DNA of 64,000 nt. It comes from Oscheius tipulae (taxonomy: Eukaryota; Nematoda; Chromadorea; Rhabditida; Rhabditidae). This document shows positions 20,956-31,457 of this stretch, one piece after another (position 1 is the first letter of the stretch; every line of letters starts with the position of its first letter). The notes beneath the pieces are model-generated. The model was given only the letters and a program-made list of their open reading frames with translations, had not been told where the DNA came from and ran no database searches. Both the position numbers and the translations under genes were made by a program. Location of the stretch: the NCBI GenBank assembly GCA_037178975.1, contig JASJZH010000003.1:8308001-8372000 (forward strand). Direction: 5' to 3'.

Positions 20956-23900
20956 ATGCGTGTTCTCTCAATTTTATCCGGAGTTGGAGCCGGTAAAGGC
21001 TACCATGCCCGAGTGACCACCATGGACGCGGATCTGGAGAAGATTGTCATGGAGGTAGAGTCATGCTAACAATTTTTCTGAGAATTGCCAACTTTTCCAG
21101 TCAAATTGGACCGGAAGGCACCTTTTCGACGCAGTCTGTAGAATCATTGGTCTTCGAGAGGTCTGGTTCTTCGGGCTCCAGTTTACAAACAGGAAAGGCA
21201 TACCCTGTTGGGTCCAGATGGACAAGGAGGCTAGTTTTCTGGATTAGATCTCTCAATTTTAGAGGGTTTAGATCAGGAAACAGGAGATTCCAAAGGGTGA
21301 AGATGGTGTCTACAACTTTTTGTTCTTGGTCAAGTTTTTCCCAGAAGACGTGGAGGAAGAACTGATACAGGTGAGTCACTACTGCCACTGTATCTCACAA
21401 TCAGTTTGTTACTTTCAGGATCTGACCCGGCATCTCTTCTTCGTCCAGATCAAACAGTCAATCCTCTCCATGCAGCTCTATTGCTCCCCAGAAGCTTCAG
21501 TCCTTCTGGCCAGCTTTGCGGTCCAAGCCATGGTATGACTCTCTCTCCCCAAAACATCTTCATTCCAGTACGGTGACTGTCCAGATGACGTCAGCGCCTT
21601 GGAATTGGACAGATTGCTTCCCAAATGTGTCATCGAGCAATATGACATGAGTGAAGACATGTGGAGGGAGAGGATAAAGAGATGGTGGAGCAATAACCAT
21701 GGACAGACAAAGTGAGCCTTTTTTTGTCAAAATGAAAAGAAATTGTTCAGAGAAGAAGCAGAGATGGAATACTTGAGAGTGGCACAGGATTTGGAGATGT
21801 ACGGAGTCCAATTTTACCCCATTTCCGTGAGTACATATACTTTCCTTTTTTGTGCCCATTTTCCTTAAAGGTTTTTTTTTTTACAAATTTAGTTATACTC
21901 TACAACAGAATGTTTTAACTATGTTGTGGAAGATATTTTCAGTAATTTGTCACTGAAAAACGCGAGTAAAGAGTGAGAAAATAATGAAGATATGTGAAAA
22001 CACAAATCAATGATGCTTTGAATTGTCGCCCAAAAATTGCGCTCAATTCCAAACATGAGGAATTCAAAAAGTTCCCGCATCTTTGCATTTTCATTCCTCT
22101 TCTTCCTATTGTCTACCATTTCTCACTTCATTTAGGTTTCCACAGTTGAAAAAAAAACGACTAGAAACCATGAAATCATCAGTAAAGTCGGTCTTTCAGT
22201 GATTTTCTCTCCCTACCAAGACCTAGGAAAGTTTTGCTCGTTGTCTGGTCAATATTTTGTGATGGTTCTTTCTGTATACAGATGATACTGGCCATAAAAA
22301 AAGCCATTTCAGAATAAGAAAGAAACCGACCTTCATCTCGGGATCTCTGCTCAAGGCTTGGGAATCTACAAGGGGAGCAATCGGATCACTCCGAGGCCGT
22401 TCTTCTCATGGAGCGAAATCAAAAACATCAATTTCCAGCGGAAGAAGGTAATTCTTGACATAACTTGACCCGAATCGCCATGACTTCTGTCTCTCTGTCT
22501 ATCCATTTCTCAGTCTCTCTGTCTCCTTGTCTCTCTATCTCTCTGTCTCTAGGTCTGACTCATAGAAATGCCTTTTCCAGTTCCGAATGAAGACAATGGA
22601 CAACTCTTCGATCGATTTCAAGGCTGGCGACCCTTCCATCAACCCCTCTATCCTTGATTTGTGTATCGGGACGAATAATCTCTATCTTCGAAGGAGGAAA
22701 GCTGATACTCTTGAGGTTTCCCCATTTTTCTTTTTTAAGAAATCCGTTTTTAGGTACAACAAATGAAGGCCCAGGCCAAAGAAGAACGACAGCGCCGTCA
22801 AATGGAAGCTGCTCGCTTGCAACACGAGCAGAGGGAGCGAAAGGCTGCCCAGACGGAGCTCTGTCAGCTTCGCAAGGACATTGAGGTCATCAATGAGCAG
22901 CTCCTGCGAGCTCAGGTACTTTTCTGTCCTTTTCTGTTATGAAGAATTGTAGGAGAATGCTCGAAAAACCGAGGAAAGCGTGGAGATTTTCGCCGAGAAG
23001 GCCAGGGCGAGTGAGCAGGAGACCCTGTCCCTGGCCAAGAAGGCCAGCGAGGCTGAAGCCGAGTGTCATCGACTCAAAATCAGTCATATCAAATCGGAAG
23101 AGGCCCGTATGAGGATGGAAACAAAGGCTCGGGAGGCTGAGCTCTACGCGAATCGAATCTCAATGTCGCTGGCTGATCTGAATGGGGAAGGGAGACGACA
23201 GTTCTATACCAGTCAGGCTATCGTCACGGATCCACCGGTAAGGATAGCTGTTATTGAGTTCTTTCACGACACACGGACGGTATTTTGAACTTGTCCCAAA
23301 AGTTAAACTAGTCAAAACAAAACTCCGGAAATGGGACTACTAGACAACATTCGTCTGTGCCCAGTCATTGACAGTGACAGTGGCTCTCCAAATCTCATAC
23401 CATGACCTGGACTGCGTAACTGTTCAAAAGAACTGGAAAAACGACCGATCATAGGTTTCACATTTTTCCCTAAATACAGTTTCACGTAATCTATTGTGTG
23501 ACACGACCAAAACAGGGTGGGAACTCTGTATGAATCTGGGGCTTTGGCAGTAGCAGTCGATCCACTCCCCCACCACCATTTTACCTCTATCTGACAATAG
23601 AAACATGTAATAGTTTCCACTGACAACCTGACAGTTTTCTGGAGGAATTGTACAGTTTCATATTTCAAAAAAATTGCCAAGGATCGCTTAGATCTTCCAT
23701 GTCAATAATCTCCATCTCCAGGGCTGGACCATGCCTCCTCTCCACGGAGCTGTCTCGGTCAACTACCTCGGAGCTTCCGGAGAGTCCGAGATGCGTCCCT
23801 TCTCAGCGATGCCCTATTCCCGACCCTATGCCTCTTCTTTCGGAGCAGCTTCCAGCCCGGTATGCTTCCTTTTCCCGCCAAAAATGAGAAAAACTTCAGA

Positions 23901-24906
23901 TGACAGCCCCTCCCGACCCGAGCGTAAACGAAATGATGGAGCTGCAGCGGATACGTAACGATGTCGAAAAATCACGGTAGTTTCCCGTCTGTTAAGACAA
24001 TGTTCAATTGATTTTCAGATTGAATTTTGCCGAACGATCCCGCCAATTCAAGGAGCGACTAACGGAATTCCGAACGGAAATCGATATCATGAAGAGAGAC
24101 GATCGACAGACCGAGAATGATCGCGAACATACGAAGAATGTCCAGAACGGCTTCGATAAGATGACCACGCTTAGGATGGTATGTTTTTTTTTGCCTCTTT
24201 TTGAATATCAAAAAAACGATAACTTTACAGTCAAAGAGCGCCAGCTCATTGGAGTCCGTATACTTTGAGTATTGGTGGTAAGATATGTGACCCTGTGTCT
24301 AACAACCCAGAGTGTTTTTTGATGTATTGTGAAACACTTGTTCATTGTAAAAGTTTGATTGTGGAAAACCAGTTTCGTCTGTCTCAAAAACTATTGGATT
24401 GAGATAAAAAAAGCCGAGAACTCATTACTCTGGCGAACTCTTTTTTTTACTCTGAAATTTTCCAGAAATGATTTGCGTATCACTTTTGATCCACGAATGA
24501 CTTGGGAACCAAGGTCTTATTCAAAGCCAAAGTGACAGATCGAAACAGTTTCAAACGCGAATACGTGATTGCGTAAGGGGGTGCTTATATTAGAGATTTT
24601 ACGATATTTGTATTCTATCTCATTTTGATCGCAAGACATCCGAAATGCCCATAACTGTCCTTGAACTGATAAGAGGGTTGTGGTCGATCTCGCTATGCTG
24701 AAAAGTTCAAGTTCTCCGTCTGGAGGTTTGCAGGTCCCTCGTTGATTTGTTTATGTCCATGTCGTTTGCTAATCGTAACCAAAAAGTGACCAGATTGCAG
24801 TTTCGTTGTTGTTGACATAATTTTACTGTTTCCGCCTTGCAAAATGGTCTTTCAGAGCGCCCGAGGTACGCCGAAACAACGAAGTGAACTCCTCGACGGT
24901 CTCTAA
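20956..24906 (+). CDS. nfm-1: merlin / NF2-type FERM protein
   Basis: Exons 20956-21054, 21101-21229, 21272-21370, 21419-21532, 21569-21711, 21751-21826, 22313-22447, 22581-22715, 22754-22915, 22953-23237, 23722-23859, 23900-23976, 24019-24178 and 24856-24906 give about 600 residues. The FERM domain is complete ([76 protein letters not shown]). The helical part contains [20 protein letters not shown], closer to merlin than to ezrin/moesin. The C-terminus, [10 protein letters not shown], resembles the ERM tail. Merlin links membrane proteins to actin and signals through the Hippo pathway. Intron 2 appears to use a GC donor (21230). An alternative last exon (24233-24283) is possible. THOC5 follows after 312 nt. 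Confidence 0.92.
24233..24283 (+). CDS. possible alternative last exon of merlin
   Basis: After a TTTACAG acceptor at 24232, in the phase left by the exon ending at 24178, the frame reads [16 protein letters not shown] and then a stop. It would replace the ERM-like tail [10 protein letters not shown] of the 24856 exon. This would remove the end that normally takes part in head-to-tail closure. It is supported only by splice-site and frame fit. Confidence 0.3.
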
Positions 24907-25218
24907 ACCTTCTTCTCCGCCCTTTATCTCCATTTTCTTTCTCCCTTTTGTCATTTTCCTAGTCCCCATAATTGTGATATTCCCTCCTCCAAAGTTGTTC
25001 ATTTTCCCCAACTTTTTCCGCCACATTTACCCCTAGAATGGTGCTCAGTTATACTTATATCAATCCTTGCCTTCCCAGCCCCTCTCGCTCGTTCGAATGT
25101 GTCTTAAATGTTTTAATGAAAAGTTCTATTTTGTCGAGTTTTCAAAACTAAATAACGTTGTATCATTCAGTATTTCCACCCTTTATTCGTATTTTCCAGA
25201 ACAAACCAAGATTTTAGT

Positions 25219-26765
25219 ATGAGCGAATCGAAAAAGGAGGAAAAAGTGGACCCCGTGCAGAAATTCTACGCCCTGGAGGACGATCTGGCCCGGGCCGCCG
25301 GCCACGAGAAGCTCAGAGACGATTTTGTGAGGGAATCCGGTCAGCTGAGGAGCATTCTTGAGGCGATTGTGGCCGGAGAAAGTACTGAGGTTAGTTGTAT
25401 GACGTTTTTGTTGACGCTTTTATTTCATAGCAGTTTGTCATTTCTAAGTAGCCTGAAGCGCAGTTTACAAGCGCTAGACCTCTTGAATTGCTACTTGGTG
25501 ATTCAAAATCTTAAATTTTCAGCCAATAAGCCCATCAGTTCTGCTCTATGTAGCCAATATGCGACGTCTCTCCCGTCTGGCCCAGTATCTAACGGCCCAG
25601 AAGAAGCAGGAGACCACTAAGTATCTTGAACAGGTACTTTCTTAATTTCCTCTTTAGATATTCAGATTTTGGGTCATTTTACAAGCTTTTCATGCTCATA
25701 AACCCATTTTGCAGGTCGAGGCCAAGTTCCTGGAACTCCAGAACAGCACGAGCGAGATACAGCATCTTCAGAAGCAGGTCAAACGCTGTCTGGAATTCAG
25801 GTTTTTACGATTTTCCCGCCCAAAAAAATGGAATTTTAGTGCCGGAGACGAGGATCTGAACATGGTTCCGGAGGAGGAATTTTACGAAAAAGCACCAGAG
25901 AGCATTTCGCAGCCAGAAAAGACCAAGGAGGATGAGCATGCTCGCTACTTGGCCAGACTCAATTGGGAGCTGGAGCAGAGAAAAGAGTGCGTTTTGGTCT
26001 GAATGCCCGTAAGAATTACTGATTTTTAGACTGGCGAGTAATTTGAACGATCACGAGACGAGGCGATCCATTCTGTTGAGCGACATAGAGGCCAAAGAAC
26101 AGCGATTGAGGAATCTGCAGCCGGCTATTGCTTCCATGATCAAGGTAGGCTCTCTCTGGTAGATTTTTGGTGGGGCAGATTGAAAAGAGATTGGGGAAAG
26201 TTGGCAGGTATTGGATAGAAAAGCCGTGACATTTTGACGGACGTGTCAGTTGAATCGCCTGTCAAAAAATCTGGGATAACACTTGACAATGTTTGTGGAC
26301 TTTTCTGTCAAGTGTTATCCCAGATTAGAGTTGACAAGACGAGTTTGAAAAAAGTAAAACTGTTCAAAATACAAAAAACGCTCTGGATCGCACCGCCAGG
26401 AGTGTAACCGACTGTTTAGGACATTCTGACAGGAATAGAGTGGCAATAGAGGAACTGGATTAGATACGATTTCAGAGACTCTGTAGGGACAGTCTGACAG
26501 AGACTTTTGAACTAGATTGTCAATGACATAGTCGACTGCTGGGAAAGAACCGTACAGGGATAGAGTGACAGGTGGGAGATGGTAGAGAGACAGTGGCAGA
26601 GTTAGAAGTCGTTAAAATTACCGAAAGGCCTACTTGAATTTGCCATTTCAGGCCGCCAAGCCCGTCCAGGAGCTCCTCGGCCTCCAGCAACAGCAGCAGT
26701 ATGAGCCTGCTGCCTCCATGACCCCAGAACCAGCTCCAGCCACCCCAGAAGAGCCGATGGAATAA
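25219..26765 (+). CDS. thoc5: THO complex subunit 5 (THOC5), short form
   Basis: Exons 25219-25389, 25523-25633, 25715-25800, 25840-25986, 26030-26144 and 26652-26765 give 247 residues. Conserved THOC5 blocks are clear: RRLSRLAQYLTAQKKQE, LQKQVKRCLEF, NMVPEEEFYEKAPESIS, ARLNWELEQRKELASNL and LRNLQPAIASMIKAAKPVQE. THOC5 belongs to the THO/TREX complex, which couples transcription to mRNA export. The vertebrate protein is much longer. This one stops just after the N-terminal coiled-coil region with a short Gln/Pro tail, so the C-terminal RWD-like domain is absent. The stop codon is part of an AATAAA signal (26761). The last intron holds a perfect hairpin. A TTTTCCAG site about 20 nt before the ATG fits trans-splicing. 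Confidence 0.9.
26270..26324. repeat. perfect 19-bp inverted repeat in the THOC5 intron
   Basis: TCTGGGATAACACTTGACA at 26270-26288 is followed by a 17-nt loop and its exact reverse complement at 26306-26324. The transcript would form a 19-bp hairpin. No flanking pairing long enough for a typical pri-miRNA stem was seen. Confidence 0.85.
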
Positions 26766-26955
26766 ACTTTTACTACCACTTTCACCACGACAAAATGGTC
26801 CGTGGTCACACTCTGTGATCTCTCCCTCTCTCTCAGAATTGTCCCGGTAAAGACAATTAAACTATCGTCCAATTACTCTTGTTTCAAAAACTGGTTTTCC
26901 CACAATAATTTTCTGTTGAAAAGTATGAAAAAAACAGACTTAAAAGGTCAGAAAA

Positions 26956-27871
26956 ATGGGAGCCGTGGACTCAAAAGTGGACGTGGATGCGGTGAAGAAG
27001 GAAGTCAGGTCGAGTCCGGTGGTCATGTGGTCCAAGCCACAATGTGGCTTCTGCGACAAGGCCAGAAAGCTGCTGGCGGATTCGAAAGTCAAGGTGAGGG
27101 AAGTCGACCTCGATAGGCTGAAACAAGAGAACCCGAAGACGGCCGGAGCTATCACAAATGGACTGGTCTATACGACGAGACAGACCAGTGTTCCGCAGGT
27201 TAGTTTTTTCTCGCTGTTGGAATTCTTCGTATGCACTATTCTTCCACTTTATCACAAGGCTGATAAGGACTTATGTTTCGAATAGACCAAAAGATAATTG
27301 TGTAAACGGAAGCTTTTGCGTCTCGGATTTTTGTGCATTCTTCAGGTTTCTGACTGTTCCTGAAGGAACGGGTCGTTTTAAAAACATTTTACTATAAGAC
27401 ACTGATGGCTCGTCATACACTCGTATGTACATGGCTTCTGCTTCATCCTTGCTGGGTCTTGGCTTCGAGGCGAGCATATACCGCTTGTACACTAGCCTTA
27501 TCCACCAACAACTTTATTCTCTGTTCTGACTTACTGAAAAAGCTCGTCCCCACGGTCAGTCTCAAACTGTTAAGCGCATCTCTTGTCTTATCTGTACCTA
27601 TCTCTTTCTCATGTTAGCTGTCACCTTAGTTAAAAACTAGGCCTTCAACTTCGGGATGTGCTACTAAGTTTTGCCTTTGCTCACCTCGAAAACTTTGTAG
27701 CCAAATGTTCCAAGAACGCTTTAAAAACATAATCCAAAACTATCACAACCATTCCATTTTCAGATTTTCATTTGTGGTAAGTTCATCGGCGGCTTCACCG
27801 AACTGAATCAGCTGAAAGAGGCCGGGAAACTGCTCGAAGCCGTGGCCGAATGCTCCAGTGAACGGGATTGA
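26956..27871 (+). CDS. glutaredoxin
   Basis: Two exons (26956-27198 and 27764-27871) give a 116-residue thioredoxin-fold protein. The dithiol active site is CGFC in SKPQCGFCDKARKLL. The glutathione-binding segment TSVPQIFICGKFIGGF contains the cis-proline (VP). It reduces glutathione mixed disulfides and protein disulfides. There is no signal peptide; the MGAVDS start could allow N-myristoylation, so it is probably cytosolic or membrane-attached. An AATAAA signal lies at 27881. It is 190 nt downstream of THOC5 on the same strand, with GGTCAG just before the ATG as a possible trans-splice acceptor. Confidence 0.93.
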
Positions 27872-27986
27872 CATAAGCATAATAAAGACTTTTCATTATT
27901 ATGTCTTGTTCTACTCGTAGACGAGGTATACCCAGAATTAAACGAAATCACAATCTCGGGATAAGAAAAATTTGAAAGAGAACCGG

Positions 27987-30900
27987 TTAAGATAAGGCTT
28001 GAACTTCTTCCAGGACGAAAGTTGGTGACTTTGCGCAAAACTCCAATTTGGCCAGACTATTCATCTCATCGATGGCTGCGATACATTTGCCGGAGGATTG
28101 GTTGTAGAGCTTGCCTTCTTTCTGTAAGTGGATTTCAGCTAGACATTCTGTTTTTTTCGTTGCGGCACAAAAAGCGTAGAAACATTGGATACTTAGTAGA
28201 GAAACATCAAAGGCGAATTAGCGCGAAAAACTTGGCTGAGCATCGAATGCCGGTTTGGGTCCTGCAACTAAGTTCGCACGATCTAAAAGTGACTGAAGGA
28301 TAGACATCTTACGGTAAGTTTCCACTCCTGACCGTAGCCCTGGTTGTGGCACTTGAAGAGATTCACTCCTTTTAGGGAGTCCATGCAGAGACGGGAGGAG
28401 CCCATGGGACGGAGTTCGTGCTGAAATTTTTGATCGGTTTTTGTACTGTAGCTTTCAACGAGGAGTGGGACACAGGACAGTTTGCCAGTCAGTGTACATT
28501 TGTACCCTCTCTCTCTCTCTCATGCATCTTTTCCATATGTGACATTATGGCTAGTCCAAGTGCTACCCTTCAGAAACGGGCCCTTGTCCAGTTTCTTTTT
28601 CTGTAATTACAACTCTGCCACTACGTTTTTCGTGTCACAGCCCTGTCAGTCTCACACTGCCACTTTTGCTTTGATAGCTTTAGAAGAGAGTTTGGGTACC
28701 CAGAGAGAGATGTCAGAGAATATATGGGACAGAGAGTAACACGGGTTGACGGGTACAAGGGGATACCAAGTTCGGATATGGTCAGAGGCAAAACTATTAA
28801 CTCTGCTATAAAGTACTTTCACGTGAAAAGCACCCTAGGTCCTCTTTTACTGCTAACAAACTCACATTCTCAGCCCATCTCCACTGCTGCGTCCTGTCCG
28901 AATGACAGACTCTCATCTCCACCCTGTTCCCTATTGAAATCCGTCCAACTGAGCTCTCAGCAGTGAGACAGAGAGACGTGTTCGTCAATCGGATCTGAAC
29001 TTTGCCATTACTAGTCTCCAACAGCTCCAACCTGATATTTTCTGTTCGGTTCAGGTGCCTTCTCTATAATCTCGTACTTCTTAGGGACATTTCCCGGCAA
29101 GAGCTCTGGATAAATGTTCTCCAGGTACCATTTGAAGGGTCGACATTGGAGCTGCTCTTTTAAGGCGAGTCGAGAGTCGAGATTGCCGGCATCGATGGTC
29201 TTCAGATAGGGACGGGCTTTGTAGAAGAAGGGCTGGAACTTATTGTCATAGAGACACAGCCTGAAGCCTACCAAATAGTCATCCATCCAGACTTTAGCAG
29301 CCCGAAGAGAATTCTTCCCCATGGAGTCGTTGTTCAGTCCATACGGCCTCTTTCTGCGGAAGATATGACCGACCCGCGAACAGGGAACAATTTCCAGTTC
29401 GCCGTGACAGAGCCAGATCTGGAAGATACTCGACTATCAATAAAGAGAGAGTACCCGGAAAGACAGCTCCACGTTCTCAGCTCCCCAGACATCCATTCCC
29501 TCGTCGTAGGACCCGATTTCAAAAAAGTACTTTCTGTCAACGGCGAAGAGTCCTCCAGCCATAGTCGGGGACCTAATTGGACGAATGAAGTTGAGCTTAT
29601 CGTCAAAGTATCCTCGGTTTGGGTAGTCCCACTTGAAAACGAGACCCCAAGTCGTGCCACCGAAACAGACAGGCGACTCCACATATTTCATCGTCTCCGA
29701 GTCGATGATATCAATGATGGGACAGACAAATCTAAGAGAGTGAATATGAAAAGAAGGGGGAGATTATACCGTTCCTTCTTCTCCTTTATACGTTCCAGTA
29801 GGGGCTGGAGCCATTCCTGGTTAACTTCACAGTGACTGTCTAGGAAGACCTGAAAGCTTGAGGATTGACTTGATAGAGACAGAGAGAGCCGACTCACCAA
29901 AACCTCTCCCCTGGCCTTCTTCGCTCCAAAGACTTTGGCTCGAATGAGACCCTCATTTTTCTCAGTCCTGATAAGCTTGACCATTCCCCATTGGGGATGC
30001 TTTTCCTTGTAGTCGGCTGCTGCCAGAGAAGCGTCAGCTGAAAGACAAATGTATCAGAGATACTGTGTCACTCTCACTCACGCCATTCACTGGAATCATC
30101 CACCAGCAGAATCTCCTGGATCAGTTCCAGCGGAGTCCTGTCCAGTATCGAATTGACCATTCGAATCAAGACCGATGGGGATTCATTGAAGTAGCAGACA
30201 ATGATACTGGATTTGGGAAGAGACTCATTGAAAACGTGGGGGCATCTGGATAGATTTTGACACAAGAAATACAAGATTCTTACTGCGAGTTTCTAGAATC
30301 CAGAATTTTCCTCCTAGGACCAATCCTATCACTGAGCCAGCCGTTAAACTGATACTTTTCGTAGATTTGCTTCTTCTTATACTATTTAGGTAGTTTAACA
30401 ATGGTAAGAGAAAACAATTACCTCTTCTTCCTCATTTGGTACCAAAGAGAGTTGGTCCAGGTCAACTTCAGGCTCTTTCTCGTCTATTGGAACTATGGCT
30501 ACGGGAGCAACGTGGTGGTTCTCCTCGTCCTCATCTGGAGCAGCATCATTCTTCTCTTCGACTACTTTTTCTGGAGAATCTGGAGAGTCGGGAAGAATCT
30601 GAACAGCTCAATCAGTTGCTCTACCTTCCTATCTTCCTGCTGCCTTGTCTCCACGTCTCTCCGTCTCACGGTCTGGCTGTGTCTTTCGCTGTCTCTGTGT
30701 CTCTCTATCTCTTTATCTATCTGTCTCTCTATGTCTCTGTCTTTCTCTCTCTGCTTTTCTACGTTTTTGTCCCTCTGTCTCACCGTCTCCCTGTTCAACT
30801 GTCTATGTTGCTATTTCCCTCTATCTCTCTTTCTCTATGTCTAACTAACCTTCTTCGTCCTCTCCTTCCCGGAATCTATCACAATCGGTGGCGGTCGATG

Positions 30901-31017
30901 TACTCTTTGTTCTTCCAGTACATTTTCTCTCGTGCCAATGTCACCAAAGAAGTAAATAGACGCAAGTAGCCAGACTCCGAGAAATACACATATTGTGCCA
31001 AGTCGCCGGCGAGACAT
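27987..31017 (-). CDS. gly: polypeptide N-acetylgalactosaminyltransferase
   Basis: Exons read on the minus strand: 30850-31017, 30422-30598, 30284-30381, 30082-30245, 29898-30037, 29770-29849, 29455-29731, 29032-29418, 28866-28994, 28313-28420 and 27987-28121; 620 residues. This Golgi enzyme starts mucin-type O-glycosylation by moving GalNAc from UDP-GalNAc to Ser/Thr. The start encodes a short cytosolic tail (MSRRRLG), a signal-anchor helix and an acidic stem. The catalytic domain shows SSIIVCYFNESPS, EILLVDDSS, the metal site DSHCEVN, GGLFAVDRKYFFEIG, CSRVGHIFRKRRPYG and CRPFKWYLENIYPE. A ricin-type lectin domain follows (CLTAES, QQWRW, SRLCMDS, QEWKL). The intron at 28995-29031 is only 37 nt. 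The gene is 440 nt downstream of the phospholipase B-like gene. Confidence 0.93.
30655..30840. repeat. GTCTCT/CTGTCT repeat tract in GalNAc-transferase intron 1
   Basis: The intron is dominated by imperfect CTGTCTCT units. Open frames across it on either strand are low-complexity (Leu/Ser or Arg/Asp/Glu-rich) and are not genes. The same unit recurs in other introns (14278-14320, 22490-22550, 58620-58780, 59215-59330). Confidence 0.7.
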
Positions 31018-31432
31018 ACGCCCACACTCTCTTGACCTCCTAATTAGCCCTATTTTTAGCGGTTAAAGCAGGAGAAAGGAGGTGAGGAACATGTGTTCGG
31101 ATCTGGTTTTTGTGATGGATAACAGCTGCTAAAAGAAGGAAAAGCAGATGAGAAAGTACGGGTGAGAAAGACCAAGAAGGGGCGTAAAAGACGGCGCGGT
31201 ACGGGGACAGTTGCAGTCGTCTCGGCCAACGAGACCACAAGGAGTTTGGGGGTCAGCGCGGTGAAGAGAGATCGCAATACCGGCGGAGGGGACAGAGCAG
31301 AGGGTGGCTGTCCAGACAATCTCGGCTGAGCAAAGAGGAACTTTTACCGATGCAAATTCGTGTTTGGACAGCTTAGGTTGTGAGACAAAGAAATAGATGG
31401 ACAGAGATAGAGATGGAGAGGCATCCAAATAA

Positions 31433-31438
31433 TTTATT
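31433..31438 (-). terminator. AATAAA poly(A) signal of the phospholipase B-like gene
   Basis: TTTATT on the plus strand reads AATAAA on the minus strand, 20 nt after the stop codon at 31458. Confidence 0.7.
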
Positions 31439-31457
31439 TTAACTTGTCCAAGATTCT

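Noticed and set aside
26802-27116. 104-codon plus-strand ORF
   Set aside because: Overlaps the glutaredoxin first exon in another frame; the glutaredoxin frame has the CGFC active site.
30401-30969. Long Leu/Ser-rich plus-strand ORFs
   Set aside because: They cross CTGTCTCT repeats and the antisense of GalNAc-transferase exons.
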